In this document: positions 8,622 to 16,825 of the stretch, one piece after another
Layout: each line of letters starts with the position of its first letter
How positions within the stretch are numbered: position 1 is the first letter of the stretch
Origin: Hydrogenophilales bacterium
GTDB lineage: Bacteria; Pseudomonadota; Gammaproteobacteria; Burkholderiales; Eutrophovitaceae
DNA: 64,000 nucleotides
Assembly (NCBI GenBank): GCA_902627495.1
Contig: CACOJS010000004.1
Span: forward strand, 81,780-145,779
Direction of reading: 5' to 3'
Position numbers and translations under genes: made by a program
Notes under the pieces: generated by a model
What the model was told of the DNA's origin: nothing
The model's database searches: none
What the model saw: only the letters and a program-made list of their open reading frames with translations

Positions 8622-10145
8622 TCATGCAACTTTTGGATCATCCATTTTGGGTGAGTTATCTAACAGCTTGCGCTGAAGCTTGATTTTGGTCATGTCTCTA
8701 AGGTGTAGTCCCACGCCATTCCCAAATTTTTTTGTAACAAAATCAAGATATCCTGGCTCCTGATAGTACCGTAGGAATGCTTCATCCCTGAATTTTAAAA
8801 CATCAGCAGCAGTAAGAGTCTCTGTTCTCAAGGGCTGTGTCTCATAGCTGTGCTGCGAATAACCTATCCATGAAGACGGTAAATCCCACCCGTTACTCTT
8901 AGCAATGTCGAATAACTTAGATCCAGGGTAAGCCATAGCACAGTAAAAATTAGCAAACTCACATCGGGCCTCAATTGAAAGCTGAAAAGTCTCTTGCATA
9001 GTCTCGAGAGTGTCATCAGGCAATCCAAAAATATAATTGCCAATAACGTTTATACCTGCCGTTTGTATCTTGCGAACCACATCAATGATAGCCTCAGTCC
9101 CAAATCGACCTTTTTCTACCCCATCTCGCACATGTTTGCTTCCAGACTCTATACCAAGAGCTAACCAACGAATTCCGGCTAGGGCTAATTTCTCTAAGAA
9201 CTCATCTTTTACTGTATCGACTCTCGCATACGCCCATATATTGAGATCATAGCCTCTTTCAATAATTCTATCGCAAATCCCCAAAACATGCCGTTTATTC
9301 AACACAAACATTTCATCGACAAACTTGATATTTTTTACACCATATTTATTAACCAACATATCGATTTCTTTTATCACGACATCTGGCGACCATAACCGAT
9401 AGGAAGGTTTTCCAAACGGTGCGTTTATGCAGCAAAAAGTGCATTTATAAGGACATCCTAAGCTGGTATGCATTGACACATAAGGCTGCCTGTCACTTAA
9501 GTGCTCAAAACAATGCCAATTATGTGCTCTGTAGCTGTTCATAGGCAGCAAATCCCAAGCTACACCAGGCATTTGGTGATCAATATCACTCATCAATTCC
9601 CCTGGAAGATTACGCATAATTTCACCATCCTGAAGGTACCAAAGGCTGGGGATTTTTGCATAATTCGGGTTCTTTTCCATCAAAGCCTTTGCAGTCATCA
9701 AAATTGTCTCAGGACCCTCTCTATCACAAACAAAATCAATATTTTCTTCTTGCAGTGTTTGTTGGGGTAAAGCGGCAGGATGCGTACCTGTCATCATAAT
9801 CTTAATATCTGGTGATAGTGACTTAATCGCAGTACAGGTTTCACCAGCAGAGGTCATGTTTTGGGTTGATGCTGAAGGCTGAAACCCATATACCACCATC
9901 ACTACAAATTTAGATCTGTAGTCAGATACAATCTGTTGTGCTACCGTGGACGGGCTTAGGTTTTGCCCCGGTGCATCGACTATGCAAACCCTAAGTCCAT
10001 TTTTAATCAAATAAGTCGCAAATAGTCCTGCCAAAGATGGAGGCTCGATAGCTGAGAATTTGCTGCCCAATTTTTGATATACTGCCGACCGACTGCCTGG
10101 ATTAACTAACACGACATCAATGTCGTGCTTACTAGAGATACCCAA
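8622..10145 (-). CDS. Cobalamin-binding radical SAM protein
   Basis: A 507-residue protein with an N-terminal B12-binding-like Rossmann domain (about residues 8-160) and a radical SAM domain whose cluster motif is C231-x3-C235-x2-C238 (CPYKCTFC). This is the class B layout of B12-dependent radical SAM methyltransferases and related enzymes. The classical B12 motif DxHxxG is not evident, so cobalamin use is uncertain. It is the first gene of the minus-strand sugar run. In that setting it could C-methylate or epimerise the sugar or its precursor; this is inference. The start is a TTG with GAGGAG six bases upstream. Confidence 0.8.
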   Translation of the reverse strand: MGISSKHDIDVVLVNPGSRSAVYQKLGSKFSAIEPPSLAGLFATYLIKNGLRVCIVDAPGQNLSPSTVAQQIVSDYRSKFVVMVVYGFQPSASTQNMTSAGETCTAIKSLSPDIKIMMTGTHPAALPQQTLQEENIDFVCDREGPETILMTAKALMEKNPNYAKIPSLWYLQDGEIMRNLPGELMSDIDHQMPGVAWDLLPMNSYRAHNWHCFEHLSDRQPYVSMHTSLGCPYKCTFCCINAPFGKPSYRLWSPDVVIKEIDMLVNKYGVKNIKFVDEMFVLNKRHVLGICDRIIERGYDLNIWAYARVDTVKDEFLEKLALAGIRWLALGIESGSKHVRDGVEKGRFGTEAIIDVVRKIQTAGINVIGNYIFGLPDDTLETMQETFQLSIEARCEFANFYCAMAYPGSKLFDIAKSNGWDLPSSWIGYSQHSYETQPLRTETLTAADVLKFRDEAFLRYYQEPGYLDFVTKKFGNGVGLHLRDMTKIKLQRKLLDNSPKMDDPKVA

Positions 10146-10443
10146 TCTAACTCCTCGTACCTGATTATAGACAAAAAATCCGTGTCATAGCTGTTGCAAT
10201 CTTCCCAATGGCCTCCAATTTATCCAAGATATTGTCTAGAGAAGGCATAATACCACTATATATAGTTATAATAACCCGTTTATTGACGTATAATACAGTA
10301 CTTTACCTCAAAAGTCTTGAAAAACAAAACGGATCGACTCTCTTATCTTATTGATTTTCATAGTTTACTTTCACATTCAAACGGTTTAGATAGTCGAGTC
10401 TAGAGGGGTACCTACACAACATTTTTATGGGTGACAAGATAAC
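10146..10443. promoter_or_regulatory. Divergent control region between the two glycan arms
   Basis: A gene-free 298-bp stretch separating the minus-strand sugar-synthesis run from the plus-strand export run, so it must hold both promoters. A perfect TATAAT at 10289-10294 on the plus strand is a candidate -10 box, but the -35 region 17 bp upstream (TTATAA) is poor. If used, it would leave a leader of about 140 nt before the epimerase gene. No ops/JUMPstart element is seen. Confidence 0.35.
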
Positions 10444-11379
10444 ATGAAAAAAATATTAGTAACCGGTGGGGCAGGCTATTTAGGATCAATTTTTTGTAAA
10501 GAATTGTTAGATCTAAACTACAAAGTAACAGTGGTAGATAATTTCATGTTCGGTCAAAATAGCTTAGCACACCTTTGTTACGACCCGAACATATTCATAG
10601 TAAATGCAGACGTCCGCTCGAAGGATGTAATGACGAAACTTATAAAAGAGGCAGATATTATTGTTCCTCTCGCTGCTCTTGTGGGAGCACCGCTATGCTC
10701 CAAAGACCCCATCGGAGCCACCACCATTAATAAAGATGCAATACTAATGATGCTCGAACAGGTTCATCAAACCCAAATGATTTTAATGCCAACTACAAAT
10801 AGTGCTTATGGGACTGGCGATGAAAATAATTTTTGTACAGAAGAAAGCCCTCTCAACCCCATATCTCAATATGCCAAAGAAAAGGTTGAAGTCGAGGCGG
10901 CTCTCATGGACCACCAAAATGCTATCAGCTTTAGATTGGCTACTGTTTTTGGAATGTCTCCCAGAATGAGAATTGATTTGCTAGTTAACGATTTTACCTA
11001 CAGGGCGGTCAATGATCGATTCATTGTTCTTTTTGAAAGTCAATTTAAAAGAAACTATATACACGTTCGTGATGTAGCGAGGGCCTTCTTGCACGGTATA
11101 GATAATTTTGACGAAATGAAAGGTAATATTTTTAATGTTGGGTTATCCAATGCTAACGTCTCAAAAGAAGAGTTATGTAACAAAATCAAAGACCAAGTAC
11201 GAGATCTTGTGTACCTAGATGCCCCCATTGGGAAAGACCCTGACCAGAGAAACTACATTGTCTCAAACGAAAAGCTGGAAAAAACTGGCTATTCTCCAAG
11301 ATTTAATTTAGAGCAGGGAATTTCTGAACTTATTAAAGGTTTTACCACGATCAAAAATACCAAATACGGTAACGTATGA
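10444..11379 (+). CDS. Extended SDR NAD-dependent sugar epimerase/dehydratase
   Basis: A 311-residue extended short-chain dehydrogenase: Rossmann motif GGAGYLG at residues 8-14, a central NSAYG segment containing the catalytic Ser/Thr, and YAKEK as the catalytic YxxxK. Such enzymes act on NDP-sugars as 4-epimerases, 4,6-dehydratases or 4-reductases, and the exact reaction cannot be read here. It starts the plus-strand arm and is followed 16 bp later by a glycosyltransferase. If it reduces or epimerises a 4-keto sugar it would complete the product of the divergent minus-strand genes. Confidence 0.85.
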   Translation: MKKILVTGGAGYLGSIFCKELLDLNYKVTVVDNFMFGQNSLAHLCYDPNIFIVNADVRSKDVMTKLIKEADIIVPLAALVGAPLCSKDPIGATTINKDAILMMLEQVHQTQMILMPTTNSAYGTGDENNFCTEESPLNPISQYAKEKVEVEAALMDHQNAISFRLATVFGMSPRMRIDLLVNDFTYRAVNDRFIVLFESQFKRNYIHVRDVARAFLHGIDNFDEMKGNIFNVGLSNANVSKEELCNKIKDQVRDLVYLDAPIGKDPDQRNYIVSNEKLEKTGYSPRFNLEQGISELIKGFTTIKNTKYGNV

Positions 11380-11395
11380 ATAGGCTAGTAAAGAA

Positions 11396-13117
11396 ATGGA
11401 AATCCTAAAAAAAAGCAAACGAGCAAAACCTAAAGTCAGTTTAATTTTATTAGATTGGAATGTAAGGGAGAGCTTCCATTTTCTCAATTATTTAAGTGAT
11501 CAAACAGCATCCCGCGATGATTTTGAGGTTATCCTGATAGAGTACTATTCAAATGTGTCTGAAGTCGCAAGAAAACATAGTGACCAAATAGATTGTTGGG
11601 CCATCTTGAAAATGCCGACTGATCTCTACTACCATAAACACCTAATGTACAATGCAGGTATCATTCTTAGTGGTGGACAAATATGTGTGGTTTGCGATTC
11701 TGACGCAATGGCATCACCAACTTTCATCCAAACAATTATTAATGAATTTGACAAAGATCAAGATATAGTTCTCCACCTTGATCAGTTTCGAAATGTTCGG
11801 AAGGACTTATATCCCTTCAACTATCCTTCGTTCGAGGAGGTCCTAGGGGATGGTTGTAAAAACTATGCTAATGGTAAAACTAAAGGACTAGTAGATAAAA
11901 CAGATCCTTTGCACAATCGCAATTACGGAGCTTGCATGTGTGCCCTGAAAACCAACCTAATAAATATAGGTGGGGCAGATGAACATATCGATTACTTGGG
12001 GCATATATGCGGGCCTTACGAGATGACATTTCGCCTAGTAAACCAGGGCTGCAAAGAAATATGGCATGACAAAGAATTTACCTTACATACCTGGCATCCG
12101 GGAGCTGCTGGGGTTAACAATTATCTGGGACCTCACGATGGACGACATATGTCATCTACGGCCATTGCAGCACTCTCTATAGGAAGAACAGAGCCATTTG
12201 TAATGAATAAGGCTATAGGCCTTATCCGTCAAAAACATGACCTCGATAGAAAAATAATCTTAGAAAATTTGATCGATGTCGAATATCTCCAAGACTGGAA
12301 GGAAGAGAAACTTAACTCCATATACAAAGAAAACAAATCTTACTTCTATGAAAAACAATCGGTTGCCAGTTACTATGGCTTTAGAATGGTGAAGAAAGAA
12401 GGCAAAGTAAGCGGCTTTATTCAATGTCATCCTGATAACGCTAAAAACATAAATCCGAAGATGTCAATCTTATTAGCTGATGATTTTCCTTCAATGAAGA
12501 AAAAAATTGACAAAATCCTAAATAACAGAGAAAAAACTGTTGTACATCTCACCAGGTTGTTCATATATATAGTTGCTACTAAGAGTTATGTTATCAACTA
12601 TGTCATCCTTCGTATCCCTAATATTTTCAGATCAAAAGGTAAATCTCAATCTCGAGGTAAAGCAGCAATCACTAACTCCCATCCCAAAAAAAAATTAAAT
12701 ATAGGCACCTCAAAAAAAGGGGGCATATTTACCCAAATACAGAATCAATTTCATCATTACCGTAACAGGCTAGATCAATTCAAGTGTGAAACAGTTGCTA
12801 TTTGTGAAAGCGTAGAAAGACTTATATTATTTCTTTACACATTAGACTCTTCTAATAATCTTGAATTAAAGACTATTTTATATGTTGATCGCGGTAGCGT
12901 TAGGCTATGGGCTAAAGTGTTAGCGAAGCTCAGCGTTATCCCCAAGATACAGGTAGAGATACTCAATAATAGTGACCGAGTATTTAGCGAATTTAATCCC
13001 AACATAGACTGTCCGGAAAAAAAACAAAGGCTTGTTTCCTCCCTGCTATTCACCAGGTTCTATCCTATTTTCTCTGAATTTATAAAAAAGTCACGGGATA
13101 ATGTTATTGTCATATAA
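11396..13117 (+). CDS. Family 2-type glycosyltransferase with extra C-terminal region
   Basis: A 573-residue protein. Residues 10-270 look like a GT-A (GT2) catalytic domain: VSLILLDWNVRESFHFL at the start, metal-binding CDSDAMASP (DxD-like) near residue 103, and a later GGADEHIDYLGHICGPYEMTFRL segment typical of GT-A acceptor regions. The last 250 or so residues (including a basic linker, residues 420-450) resemble nothing I recognise and could be a second domain. It probably acts at the cytoplasmic membrane face, adding a sugar to the chain exported by the next two genes. Confidence 0.75.
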   Translation: MEILKKSKRAKPKVSLILLDWNVRESFHFLNYLSDQTASRDDFEVILIEYYSNVSEVARKHSDQIDCWAILKMPTDLYYHKHLMYNAGIILSGGQICVVCDSDAMASPTFIQTIINEFDKDQDIVLHLDQFRNVRKDLYPFNYPSFEEVLGDGCKNYANGKTKGLVDKTDPLHNRNYGACMCALKTNLINIGGADEHIDYLGHICGPYEMTFRLVNQGCKEIWHDKEFTLHTWHPGAAGVNNYLGPHDGRHMSSTAIAALSIGRTEPFVMNKAIGLIRQKHDLDRKIILENLIDVEYLQDWKEEKLNSIYKENKSYFYEKQSVASYYGFRMVKKEGKVSGFIQCHPDNAKNINPKMSILLADDFPSMKKKIDKILNNREKTVVHLTRLFIYIVATKSYVINYVILRIPNIFRSKGKSQSRGKAAITNSHPKKKLNIGTSKKGGIFTQIQNQFHHYRNRLDQFKCETVAICESVERLILFLYTLDSSNNLELKTILYVDRGSVRLWAKVLAKLSVIPKIQVEILNNSDRVFSEFNPNIDCPEKKQRLVSSLLFTRFYPIFSEFIKKSRDNVIVI

Positions 13118-13150
13118 TCTTCATGTAAACGGTTGCTTTAAGCCCAAAAA

Positions 13151-13927
13151 ATGCTAAACCGAATAAATTTAAAAAATTCACTAGATTTGGTATCAGTCCT
13201 TGTTAGAAAAGAGTTAAAGGTCCGGTATAAAAGTAGCGTACTGGGCTACTTCTGGGCATTAGCTAATCCCTTCGCCTTTGCCTTTGTATATTGGGTTGCC
13301 TTTAAATTTGTAATGCGAGTGCAAATGGAGAATTATTCTGTGTATTTGCTTACAGGATTGTTTCCGTGGTTATGGTTAAGTGTAGGTGTAAATCGAGCCA
13401 CTCAGAGCTTTATTGACAATTCTATGCTCGTCAAAAAGGTGGCAATACCTAGAGCCATTATCCCCTTAACCAATATTGTTCAAGAGATGGTTCATTTTAT
13501 ATTTGCTTTGCCAGTTTTTATAATTTTTCTGGCACTTACCGACGGAATGAGCCTCTACTATACCTGGATATGGCAAATACCACTAATGATTGTTATCCAA
13601 TTTTTGTTTGTTTATCCAATGTCATTGGTTTTTGCTTTAACAAATGTGTATGTTAGAGACGTTTACTATATAGTTGGAATTGGCTTCTCTCTTTTATTTT
13701 TTGTGACCCCTATGGTCTACCCAATAGACATGGTCCCCATCGCATATAGGAGCTACTTTGAATTGAATCCTATTCATGGCTTAATGAGCTGCTGGAGAGG
13801 AATTTTAATGAACGGAACCTTAAGCTTAGAACACTTCAGCTTTACTATAACTTTTTGCGTAGTATCCGGGGTATGTGCGTGGCTTGTCTATCAAAAACTC
13901 AAATACCGTATTGGTGAGTTATTATGA
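13151..13927 (+). CDS. ABC-2 type polysaccharide exporter permease (Wzm/KpsM-like)
   Basis: A 258-residue membrane protein with about six hydrophobic segments. The N-terminal KELKVRYKSSVLGYFWALANP is the hallmark of ABC-2 permeases for O-antigen, teichoic acid or capsule export. NVYVRDVYYIVGI and the C-terminal NPIHGLMSCWRGILMNG also fit. It exports a lipid-linked polysaccharide across the inner membrane with the ATPase encoded next, whose ATG overlaps this gene's stop by four bases. Confidence 0.9.
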   Translation: MLNRINLKNSLDLVSVLVRKELKVRYKSSVLGYFWALANPFAFAFVYWVAFKFVMRVQMENYSVYLLTGLFPWLWLSVGVNRATQSFIDNSMLVKKVAIPRAIIPLTNIVQEMVHFIFALPVFIIFLALTDGMSLYYTWIWQIPLMIVIQFLFVYPMSLVFALTNVYVRDVYYIVGIGFSLLFFVTPMVYPIDMVPIAYRSYFELNPIHGLMSCWRGILMNGTLSLEHFSFTITFCVVSGVCAWLVYQKLKYRIGELL

Positions 13928-14655
13928 AAAATAAAATAGAGTGTCAAGACGTCTGGAAGAAGTACAATAAGAATAATGCCCTTGGGATCAAAGAGTTTAT
14001 TTTGCACGGGGGTAAAAAAAATAAAAACAGATTTGACCGTGAATGGGCATTAAGCGATATATCATTTTCTGTAAAAGAAGGGCAAGCATTTGGAATAGTA
14101 GGACCAAATGGAACAGGTAAAAGCACACTTCTATCACTTCTCCTAGGAACAATTACAGCAGACAAAGGCTATATTCGTACAGACGGTAGAGTAGCTTCTC
14201 TTCTAGAATTGGGTGCTGGTTTTCATGGTGACCTTACAGGCCGGCAAAACATACTTCTACATGGGGTAATACTCGGAATGACCAAGGAGGAAATAAGAAG
14301 CCTTACTCCAGATATTATAGAGTTCTCCGAAATCCAGTCAGCTATAGATGAACCAATTCGATCGTACTCCAGTGGAATGGTGGCACGTCTGGGATTTTCT
14401 ATCATAATACATGCTGCTAGTGAAATTCTGTTGATAGATGAAGTTCTAGCAGTAGGAGACGCGAAATTTCAAAAAAAATGTATCCTACACCTCAATAAGT
14501 TTAAGAAAGACGGGGGAACTATAGTTGTGGTCTCCCACGACATGCCAGAATTAGCCTCAATATGTGATATTGGGTTTTGCCTTAATATGGGGAAAATAGC
14601 TAAGTTTGGGCCTATTGATGAGGTGATTGAATACTATCAAACTCTTGACTACTAG
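13924..14655 (+). CDS. Polysaccharide exporter ATPase (Wzt/KpsT-like)
   Basis: A 243-residue ABC ATPase: Walker A GPNGTGKST (60-68), ABC signature YSSGM (148-152) and Walker B ILLIDE (168-173), plus the H-loop SHD. It is short: the C-terminal carbohydrate-recognition domain that many Wzt proteins use to read a chain-end cap is absent. Export is therefore more likely of the cap-independent type. Translationally coupled to the permease by a 4-base overlap. Confidence 0.9.
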   Translation: MKNKIECQDVWKKYNKNNALGIKEFILHGGKKNKNRFDREWALSDISFSVKEGQAFGIVGPNGTGKSTLLSLLLGTITADKGYIRTDGRVASLLELGAGFHGDLTGRQNILLHGVILGMTKEEIRSLTPDIIEFSEIQSAIDEPIRSYSSGMVARLGFSIIIHAASEILLIDEVLAVGDAKFQKKCILHLNKFKKDGGTIVVVSHDMPELASICDIGFCLNMGKIAKFGPIDEVIEYYQTLDY

Positions 14656-14661
14656 ACACCG

Positions 14662-15570
14662 ATGACTACGTCAGAAAAAACCATCTCGCTTCTTCTGCCC
14701 ACAAGAGGACGTCCACAACAGTGTCTAAACTTCCTGAACAGCCTTGCAAACAAAGCTAATAATACAAAACACATTGAGGTAATATTATGTGTGGATGAAG
14801 ATGATAGAACCAGTCATAACCTTAGTCTTGATGGCTTGAGTACTAGCATTATCATTAGACCCAGACAAACCATGGGAAAATATAATACCGATTGTCTCCG
14901 CGAGGCCACTGGTGACATTATTTTCCTGGTAAATGATGATGTTGAAGTCAAGACACAAAACTGGGATCAAAATGTTCGTGAAATGGATGCTCAATATCCA
15001 GACGGTATCTATCTGGGGTATCCTAACGACCTATTTAAAGGAAAAAAACAGCCCACTTTTCCAATACTATCAAGAACATTATGTAATTTATTAAAAAATC
15101 CTTTTCCTGGGACCTACAAGGGATCTTTCATTGAATATCATCTTCTAGATATATTTAAACGTTTAGAAAGGAAAAAGATCCACCGAATCCATTATTTAAA
15201 AAACACTATTTTTGAGCATATGCACCACCGCCTAGGAAAAGGGACGTACGATGACACATACAAGCAAAGAGAAAGATTTGGGGATGATTTAGTTTTTATA
15301 ACTGAAGATGAAAATCGCAGACACCAGGCCGAAAAAATTATAGCCTACTTAGAAAATCGAGCACCAGTCATTCCGCCCCAACAGATTGACAATAATTCAC
15401 AAACATCACCTAATCAGTTGCTTTTGTCTTATCTTATAAAAATCGCCTTCTCCAGGGATCAGATTCCAATTCGATGGCAACTATTTTTATTATGGTGGTT
15501 TCCTACTCGTTACGTTTTCAGCATAATAAAACAAATCATCAGATTTTCCCTGGCTAGAAAAAGGCAATAG
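14662..15570 (+). CDS. Family 2-type glycosyltransferase
   Basis: A 302-residue protein with a GT-A start (ISLLLPTRGRPQQCLNFLNSL, residues 8-28) and a metal-binding region FLVNDDVEV near residue 95, typical of GT2 and related transferases. The C-terminal 60 residues contain a hydrophobic stretch (FLLWWFPTRYVFSIIKQII) that may lie on the membrane. It begins six bases after the exporter ATPase and is probably the last gene of the plus-strand glycan operon. Confidence 0.8.
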   Translation: MTTSEKTISLLLPTRGRPQQCLNFLNSLANKANNTKHIEVILCVDEDDRTSHNLSLDGLSTSIIIRPRQTMGKYNTDCLREATGDIIFLVNDDVEVKTQNWDQNVREMDAQYPDGIYLGYPNDLFKGKKQPTFPILSRTLCNLLKNPFPGTYKGSFIEYHLLDIFKRLERKKIHRIHYLKNTIFEHMHHRLGKGTYDDTYKQRERFGDDLVFITEDENRRHQAEKIIAYLENRAPVIPPQQIDNNSQTSPNQLLLSYLIKIAFSRDQIPIRWQLFLLWWFPTRYVFSIIKQIIRFSLARKRQ

Positions 15571-15604
15571 AGTTGAGTTATGCTAAGGAATTCTCCTTAA
15601 TACC

Positions 15605-15632
15605 CTTGAAAAATTTATTTGAATCCCAATAT
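15605..15632 (+). promoter_or_regulatory. Sigma32-type heat-shock promoter of ibpA
   Basis: CTTGAAA (15605-15611) and CCCAATAT (15625-15632) are separated by 13 bp. This closely matches the RpoH consensus CTTGAAA-N(11-16)-CCCCATnT. It lies 80 bp before an Hsp20 gene, the expected target. Confidence 0.8.
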
Positions 15633-15640
15633 AAGAGGTG

Positions 15641-15712
15641 TAGGCAGATTCATTTTTAACAATTGCCTAAAACTTACATTAATCATATTGCTTCTTAAGG
15701 AGAATATACAAC
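15641..15712 (+). promoter_or_regulatory. Possible ROSE-like RNA thermometer in the ibpA leader
   Basis: The leader has one hairpin (TAGGCA..TGCCTA, 15641-15669, with a bulged G and 10-nt loop). It also carries, at the ribosome binding site, TTGCTTCTTAAGGAGAA (15688-15704), in which TTGCTTCTT can pair with AAGGAGAA. The UUGCU-plus-Shine-Dalgarno arrangement is characteristic of ROSE elements, which hold the ribosome binding site closed until heat shock. ROSE leaders are known on ibp-type genes. The match is by eye. Confidence 0.5.
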
Positions 15713-16168
15713 ATGCATACTTTTGACTTTAGCCCTATTTACCGCAGTACAATTGGATTTGATAGATTAGCGAACATCGTTAGTAAAAATCAGTCTGCAA
15801 ACGAAGCCAAACTGAGCTATCCTCCGTACAATATCACATCATCAGAGAAAGGAGATTATACGATAACACTAGCTGTTGCCGGCTTTAGTGCTGACGAATT
15901 AGACCTACAAGTAGAAGATGGGACCCTTACGGTAAAAGGCAAAAAAAATAATACTTCCCCTAATACTAACTATCTCTACCAGGGCATTGCTTTCCGATCA
16001 TTTAGAAAAAGATTTGAATTAGCCGAATACGTTAGAGTAAATGATGCGAGACTGCAGGATGGACTTTTAAGTGTAACCCTCGTCAGAGAAATCCCAGATG
16101 CCTTAAAGCCAAAAAAGATTAATATTCACACCGATCAGCAGTCAGAGAAAAAACTCAATTCCCATTAA
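15713..16168 (+). CDS. ibpA: Small heat-shock protein IbpA (Hsp20 family)
   Basis: A 151-residue alpha-crystallin protein. The N-terminus MHTFDFSPIYRSTIGFDRL is typical of IbpA. The alpha-crystallin domain (residues 35-130) includes YNITSSEKGDYTITLAVAGF and a late DGLLSVTLVREIPDALKPKKI with the IxI-like tail. It is an ATP-independent holdase binding aggregating proteins in the cytoplasm. Monocistronic, behind a sigma32-type promoter and strong AAGGAG site. A second paralog (IbpB) is absent here. Confidence 0.93.
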   Translation: MHTFDFSPIYRSTIGFDRLANIVSKNQSANEAKLSYPPYNITSSEKGDYTITLAVAGFSADELDLQVEDGTLTVKGKKNNTSPNTNYLYQGIAFRSFRKRFELAEYVRVNDARLQDGLLSVTLVREIPDALKPKKINIHTDQQSEKKLNSH

Positions 16169-16178
16169 ACCAACCTCT

Positions 16179-16206
16179 AGTAAGACCTCAATTTTGAGGT
16201 CTTACT
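16179..16206. terminator. Perfect 12-bp hairpin between convergent genes
   Basis: AGTAAGACCTCA (16179-16190) pairs perfectly with TGAGGTCTTACT (16195-16206) around a four-base loop. It lies 10 bp after ibpA and 7 bp before the end of the opposing gene. No T tract follows on either strand, so it may be a shared, weak bidirectional terminator or mRNA 3' stabiliser. Confidence 0.55.
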
Positions 16207-16213
16207 GACCAAA

Positions 16214-16681
16214 TCATCTTAGCTCCTTATTTTCAATACAAGACGACTTCGAAGTTTTACCATTAGTCTTCCAAATAACATCACCAGATAGCTTATCGAT
16301 ATGGATATGATTTTCTGGCCAAACAAGGTCAGCTGTATCTTGTGAAATTTTCTCCAGTCTAACTTTTTTTATATGCTTAATCGCACTATCTCTAAAATTC
16401 CCAGTCTCCAAAAAATCAGGGTTTAATAAAACAGCTGAACAATAACTCTTTCCTGTTACCCCATCGCATAAAAGATTTAAAACTCTGGCACGAGAATAGC
16501 CCGGGGGGTTAATCAGGATGTGTATGTCAACAAAATTTTTTTCTTTTTTTACTGCACAGTCAGAGGAAAGGTAAGTTTTATTTTCATTAGCCATACTAGA
16601 TTGCCCGAAAACAATACAAAGAGAACCAATTAATATTAAATAAATCTCGGCATAAGATACGTTGTATTTCCTTTTGTGCAT
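16214..16681 (-). CDS. Secreted protein of unknown function
   Basis: A 155-residue protein with a positively charged start and hydrophobic segment (residues 12-31, ending SSMA-NEN), i.e. a likely signal peptide. The mature part has four cysteines (in SSDCAVKK, NLLCDGVTG, KSYCSAVL and SSCIENKE) that could form disulfides in the periplasm, and mixed alpha/beta character. AGGAGAG lies seven bases before the ATG. No family recognised. It is convergent with ibpA and about 145 bp from the next gene. Confidence 0.6.
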   Translation of the reverse strand: MHKRKYNVSYAEIYLILIGSLCIVFGQSSMANENKTYLSSDCAVKKEKNFVDIHILINPPGYSRARVLNLLCDGVTGKSYCSAVLLNPDFLETGNFRDSAIKHIKKVRLEKISQDTADLVWPENHIHIDKLSGDVIWKTNGKTSKSSCIENKELR

Positions 16682-16825
16682 ATCAGCACTCTCCTAACTT
16701 TTTTTCTCATATTTGACATCTAGAACCACAAACATTAGAAACATTATAAATATACTAGAACCTTAGTTGTCGCAGTCTTTCTTCGAGTTTTTCTGCGACG
16801 ACACCAGGGTTCATAGTCTAGATAA

